The notes below the pieces were generated by a model. The model ran no database searches, was not told where the DNA came from, and saw nothing but the letters and a program-made list of their open reading frames with translations. DNA of 9,446 bases from assembly GCA_937927985.1 (NCBI GenBank), contig CALFWH010000014.1, positions 1-9,446 of the forward strand, in the 5' to 3' direction. The position numbers and the translations under genes are program-made. Positions within the stretch are counted from its first letter, which is position 1. The number at the start of each line of letters is the position of its first letter. Positions 6,191 through 9,446 of the stretch are shown in pieces. The DNA comes from an uncultured bacterium (GTDB lineage Bacteria; DRYD01).

Positions 6191-6648
6191 TGAATTACAA
6201 ACCCTTTAAATTTAAACTAGAAAAAGTTTTGCAGATGAAAATAGAAGAAGAGGAGGAACAAAAAAAAGTTTACGCTAAGGCCCAAAGAAAATTAATTGAA
6301 GAAGAACAAAAACTTGAAAATTTAATAAAAACTCTAGAATTTAAAAAAGAAGAATATAAACTTAAACTAACCCAAGTAGGACAACCAGATTACTTCCTGA
6401 ATTTTAACAAATATCTAGAAAAACTCAAGAAAGATATAGAACTTCAAAAAATAGTAGTTGAACAAGCTAAAATACAATTAGAAATTGAAAAACAAAAATT
6501 ACAAGAAAAAATGAATGAAAGAAAAAGTTTTGAAAAATTAAAAGAGAAGGAATACCAAAGGTATTTAGAAGAACAAAAAATGATTGAAAACAAATTCTTA
6601 GATGAACTTGCAAGTATCAGATTTTCTCCTAATAAAAAACAACAATAA
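6190..6648 (+). CDS. fliJ: Flagellar export chaperone FliJ
   Basis: This small protein is almost entirely coiled coil, rich in Lys, Glu and Gln (152 residues, usual FliJ length about 145-150). The opening FKFKLEKVLQMKIEEEEEQKK matches the FliJ N-terminal pattern of F-x-L-x-x-V-L followed by an acidic or basic heptad stretch. FliJ is known to insert into the FliI hexamer as a central stalk and to contact the FlhA gate. Sequence conservation in FliJ is weak, so the call rests on this pattern together with its place directly after fliI. The ATG at 6190 overlaps the fliI stop codon (TAATG), and AAGAGG at 6173-6178 supplies a ribosome binding site 11 nt upstream, so translation is probably coupled. 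Confidence 0.88.
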   Translation: MNYKPFKFKLEKVLQMKIEEEEEQKKVYAKAQRKLIEEEQKLENLIKTLEFKKEEYKLKLTQVGQPDYFLNFNKYLEKLKKDIELQKIVVEQAKIQLEIEKQKLQEKMNERKSFEKLKEKEYQRYLEEQKMIENKFLDELASIRFSPNKKQQ

Positions 6649-6726
6649 AAAAACATTAATAAATATTAATTTTAATGATAAAAATCAAAGAAATTGAAGA
6701 TAAAAATTGAAGGAGAAAATTTAGGA

Positions 6727-7527
6727 TTGAAGTATATAAGTATAATTGGGAAGGGAAAAAGCATAAAATTTCTCTTCCTACCTTCCCCCCGTAATAAACC
6801 TTCCCCCCACAATAAAACAAAAAATTACTTTATATCCTTTATATTTACTCTTATTTTACTACCCATATTATATTTATTCTTTCAATCTTGTGCTACTGGT
6901 GTACCTAGCTTACCTCCTAATCTACCGACTAGTAAATTACTCTCTATCTCTGTCTTTTTTAAATCTAATATTAACCCTGTTATACAGTATTCTTTTAATG
7001 GGCAGGATTATACTTACTATTTTTATAGTGTTTTACTATTTAGATTTGATGATGAATTGATTTCTAATAATTTGGATTTAGTTGAACATATTTTTTATTT
7101 CGAAAATGGTTTTAAAAGAATTAATAGGATAAGTCTTCCATCTGGTAATACCTCTATAACTGATCAATTTAGTAGTATCGTTTTGGATAATAATTCACAA
7201 GTTATTGGTAATAGAGAATTGAGATATAATATATCTTTACCTGATTATATATTGGGAAATAAAACTTTTTTTAAATTCATAGTAATTGTTTTTTTGAGAA
7301 ATTTTTCATATAGTCAAATTAGTTCTGACTTTGGAAATAATGTTGTGCATTACTTTATTAATCCTTCTTACTCTATTACTATCGATTTAAGTAATATTAA
7401 TGTAAATTTTATAAACAGTATTAATAATACCTATGATGGTTTAAATAATTTACCACCTGGCTTTCCTCAAGAATTTGAAGAAAGTTTGAAAATTGAAAAA
7501 ATAGAATATATTTATAGAATCTTTTAG
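6727..7527 (+). CDS. Putative lipoprotein of unknown function, TTG start
   Basis: I do not recognise this family. The frame contains no ATG at all from its first possible start to its stop, so translation must begin at another codon. TTG at 6727 is preferred because AAGGAG (6710-6715) lies 11 nt before it. TTG at 6694 is in frame but has no Shine-Dalgarno site. From TTG 6727 the protein has 266 residues: a basic N-terminal stretch of about 35, a hydrophobic segment (YFISFIFTLILLPILYLFF), then QSC with Cys55 as a possible lipidation site. The residue at -3 is Phe, which is outside the strict lipobox but tolerated in some lineages such as spirochaetes. The rest is rich in Asn, Ser, Ile and Phe, suggesting an extracytoplasmic beta-rich domain. 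It ends 2 nt before the SpoIID-domain gene, which suggests a shared envelope role. Confidence 0.62.
   Translation: MKYISIIGKGKSIKFLFLPSPRNKPSPHNKTKNYFISFIFTLILLPILYLFFQSCATGVPSLPPNLPTSKLLSISVFFKSNINPVIQYSFNGQDYTYYFYSVLLFRFDDELISNNLDLVEHIFYFENGFKRINRISLPSGNTSITDQFSSIVLDNNSQVIGNRELRYNISLPDYILGNKTFFKFIVIVFLRNFSYSQISSDFGNNVVHYFINPSYSITIDLSNINVNFINSINNTYDGLNNLPPGFPQEFEESLKIEKIEYIYRIF
6781..6816 (+). repeat. Two tandem 18-bp repeats, each with a C6 tract
   Basis: CCTTCCCCCCGTAATAAA (6781-6798) is followed directly by CCTTCCCCCCACAATAAA (6799-6816), 16 of 18 bases identical. In frame they encode PSPRNK and PSPHNK, just before the hydrophobic signal segment of the putative lipoprotein. Runs of six C stand out in this AT-rich sequence. 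Confidence 0.8.
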
Positions 7528-7529
7528 CT

Positions 7530-9446
7530 ATGTCTTTTCTTTTATCTTTTTTTAGGATTTTAGTTGTTAATTCTTTGAGGGGTATTGGAATTTTTTTTAT
7601 AGTTTTTTGTATTTATTTTTGGGATTTGATAAATGTTAGATTTTTTGATTACTTTTACAATCATTTTGAAAAAGAATTTAAGAAAGAAGATAAAATAGTT
7701 GCTTTTTATTTTTCTGTGCATACTTTTGAAAATCTTCAAAGAAGGTATGTAAGGGAGTTTTATTTCTTAGAAAAATTTTTTAAAACTGTTAACGTAAAGT
7801 ATTTGGTTTTAACTGATAAAAATTTAAATTTATTGTCTAAAGATATTGATTTGCTAATAGTAAATGATTGTAGATATTTACCTATTAGTAGTATTATGAT
7901 TTTTCAGGAGTATGCAAATCAAGGTGGAAAAATTTTATTCCTTTATCAAAGTTTAATGTTTAATAACAAAGGGAATAGATATTTATCTTCGCTGTATAAG
8001 AGTTTTGGGTTATATGATATTGTTTTTGATAATAGGAAGATTAATTATTTTAGTTTTAAGCATTTTACAAAGATTTTGTTATCAAGGAAATATTCTGTAG
8101 TGTTTTTTACTGATGAGAATAATGTGCTTAGCTATAGTTCGGAAAATATTCCTTTTGTTATAAATTATGGTAATTATTATTTTGTTGCTGAAAATGTCTT
8201 TACTATTGAGAATTTATCAAATCCTTTTATATTCAAGTTTAACATTTATTTATTAAATTTGATAGTTCCTAATCTGATTGATGGGAATAACTTTTTGAAA
8301 AGTGAGGTTTTTTTTTATTATGATTTAGTTGAATTTGTTATGCCGATAGAATTCATATTGAATAACAAGAAAACAAGAAAATATTTTTATAATTCTAAAA
8401 AAATGATTGGGATTTTAAAATTTTTGGATGATAGTTTGGTTATTAAGAATAAATTAATAAAAGTACCCACTATTAAGATTGGTTTACAAAAGATTAGTTT
8501 AAAGGATTATGAGGATTTATTTTTTAGTTATGCAGGTAGTAATTTTAGAGTTTTAATAAAAAAAAATAATCAACAGGGTATAGAGGAGTATTTTTCTTTT
8601 AGGTATAGGAGTATAATTTCAAGTGATCCTTTAGTAATTGCTATGGACGTTGAGGAGTATGTAGTAAGTGTAGTTACAAGTGAGATGCCTGATAGTTTTC
8701 TTTTGGAGGCTTTAAAAGCTCAGGCAGTTACTGCAAGAACTTACTGTATAAAAAATAAAAATAGACATAAAAATTTTGATTTATGCGATAAACCACATTG
8801 CCAAAATTTTGAAGGTGAAAAACAAGAATCTTTTAAAAGTTTTATAGCTACTTATTTTACTTGTGGAAAAATTATAGTTTTTAAGGGTAAACCTATCGAT
8901 GCTGTCTATCATTCTACTTGCGGTGGATTAACTGCTAATAGTCAAGATGTATGGAACATTAGTTTACCTTATCTAATTAAAACTAAAGATTATACTGATA
9001 ATATAAATAATGCTTACTGTAAAGAATCCAGATTATTTACTTGGAAAATAGAATTTTCTAAAAAGGAAGCTGAAAATATTCTTGCTAAAACTATACCTTA
9101 TTTGTTAAAAGTGCCTTTTCAAGGAAAGATAGTAAATATAGAAATTGTAAAAAATAGCAGTTTAAGAGTAGAGAAAATGATAATAAAAACAACACAAAGG
9201 AATTATGTAGCTTTAAAAGATGATTCTATTTATTTATTTAGTAAGGATCTTTATTTTAGCTTACTGCCTTCTAATTTTATAGAAAAGGTTGAGATTAGTA
9301 GTGATAGAATAATTTTTTATGGTAGAGGTTTTGGACATGGGGTTGGAATGTGCCAATTTGGTGCTAATCACTTAGCTAAATTTCTACCCTACAATGACAT
9401 AATTAAACACTATTATAATTCAGTAGATATTATTAAAGTTTACTGA
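7530..9446 (+). CDS. Membrane-anchored SpoIID/LytB-domain protein with large N-terminal extension
   Basis: This is a probable peptidoglycan-acting protein of 638 residues. A hydrophobic anchor (about 15-32) suggests that the rest lies outside the membrane. Residues of about 55-235 contain a pattern like a flavodoxin or glutamine-amidotransferase-type fold (IDLLIVNDCRYLPISSI, then YANQGGKILFLY), which is a weak fold-level inference. The C-terminal 270 residues are a SpoIID domain: VTSEMP with the catalytic-type Glu385, LKAQAVTARTYC, HSTCGG (461-466) and GFGHGVGMCQFGA (600-612). H413, C419, H423 and C424 resemble the His/Cys zinc site reported in Clostridioides difficile SpoIID. SpoIID is a lytic transglycosylase in sporulating Firmicutes; relatives in non-sporulators include amidase enhancers. 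B. subtilis SpoIID has about 340 residues, so the extra half is unusual. There is no clear Shine-Dalgarno site; the ATG lies 2 nt after the upstream stop, so coupling is likely. Confidence 0.88.
   Translation: MSFLLSFFRILVVNSLRGIGIFFIVFCIYFWDLINVRFFDYFYNHFEKEFKKEDKIVAFYFSVHTFENLQRRYVREFYFLEKFFKTVNVKYLVLTDKNLNLLSKDIDLLIVNDCRYLPISSIMIFQEYANQGGKILFLYQSLMFNNKGNRYLSSLYKSFGLYDIVFDNRKINYFSFKHFTKILLSRKYSVVFFTDENNVLSYSSENIPFVINYGNYYFVAENVFTIENLSNPFIFKFNIYLLNLIVPNLIDGNNFLKSEVFFYYDLVEFVMPIEFILNNKKTRKYFYNSKKMIGILKFLDDSLVIKNKLIKVPTIKIGLQKISLKDYEDLFFSYAGSNFRVLIKKNNQQGIEEYFSFRYRSIISSDPLVIAMDVEEYVVSVVTSEMPDSFLLEALKAQAVTARTYCIKNKNRHKNFDLCDKPHCQNFEGEKQESFKSFIATYFTCGKIIVFKGKPIDAVYHSTCGGLTANSQDVWNISLPYLIKTKDYTDNINNAYCKESRLFTWKIEFSKKEAENILAKTIPYLLKVPFQGKIVNIEIVKNSSLRVEKMIIKTTQRNYVALKDDSIYLFSKDLYFSLLPSNFIEKVEISSDRIIFYGRGFGHGVGMCQFGANHLAKFLPYNDIIKHYYNSVDIIKVY

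Noticed and set aside
6444..6656. Open frame on the - strand over the end of fliJ
   Set aside because: Antisense of the Lys/Glu-rich coiled coil gives a Phe/Ser/Leu-rich shadow; no independent support.
6694..6726. TTG at 6694 as start of the putative lipoprotein
   Set aside because: It is in frame but lacks a Shine-Dalgarno site, while TTG 6727 has AAGGAG at a suitable distance.
8870..8879. Further TGTGGAAAA copy inside the SpoIID-domain gene
   Set aside because: A single isolated 9-mer within coding sequence is expected by chance and is not part of the array.

Overview
The window is AT-rich bacterial chromosome with the standard genetic code (TGA ends the last gene). All genes lie on the + strand. 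It holds the 3' end of a sugar-type ABC permease gene, a gene-free stretch of about 910 bp, alaS, a tight fliH-fliI-fliJ flagellar export group, a putative lipoprotein gene, and a large membrane-anchored SpoIID/LytB-domain gene whose stop codon ends the window. Flagellar export genes, a roughly 310-residue FliH and a loose lipobox would fit a spirochaete-like or another flagellated low-GC lineage. The phylum cannot be fixed from this window.

The gene-free stretch (390-1300) is the striking part. It carries fifteen perfect copies of the 9-mer TTTTCCACA (nine on +, six on -), one base from the canonical DnaA box TTATCCACA. Eight of them (750 to 899) sit on a 21-22 bp lattice, two helical turns, and orientation flips once at a perfect 18-bp palindrome (826-843). 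A second palindromic pair (1025-1044) is followed at once by CTACTACTA, which has the form of a DnaA-trio, and then by an almost pure A/T segment bounded by a mirror-image trio. Upstream are two blocks of three 20-bp A/T-rich repeats (445-504 and 669-728). Boxes, trio and A/T segment together match the layout of a bacterial chromosomal origin (oriC), here beside alaS and with no dnaA in the window. One caveat is that the flanking genes on both sides point the same way and both show G over C on the + strand, so no skew switch is visible at this short range.

Right of the candidate origin, alaS makes a full-length alanyl-tRNA synthetase in which the aminoacylation and editing motifs are intact but the glycine-rich end of the C-Ala domain is missing. 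fliH, fliI and fliJ are packed with a 2-nt gap and a 1-nt overlap and encode the ATPase complex that feeds the flagellar type III export gate. The lipoprotein-like gene follows after a short gap and is 2 nt from the SpoIID-domain gene. These two probably form a cell-envelope pair that may be co-transcribed with the flagellar genes.
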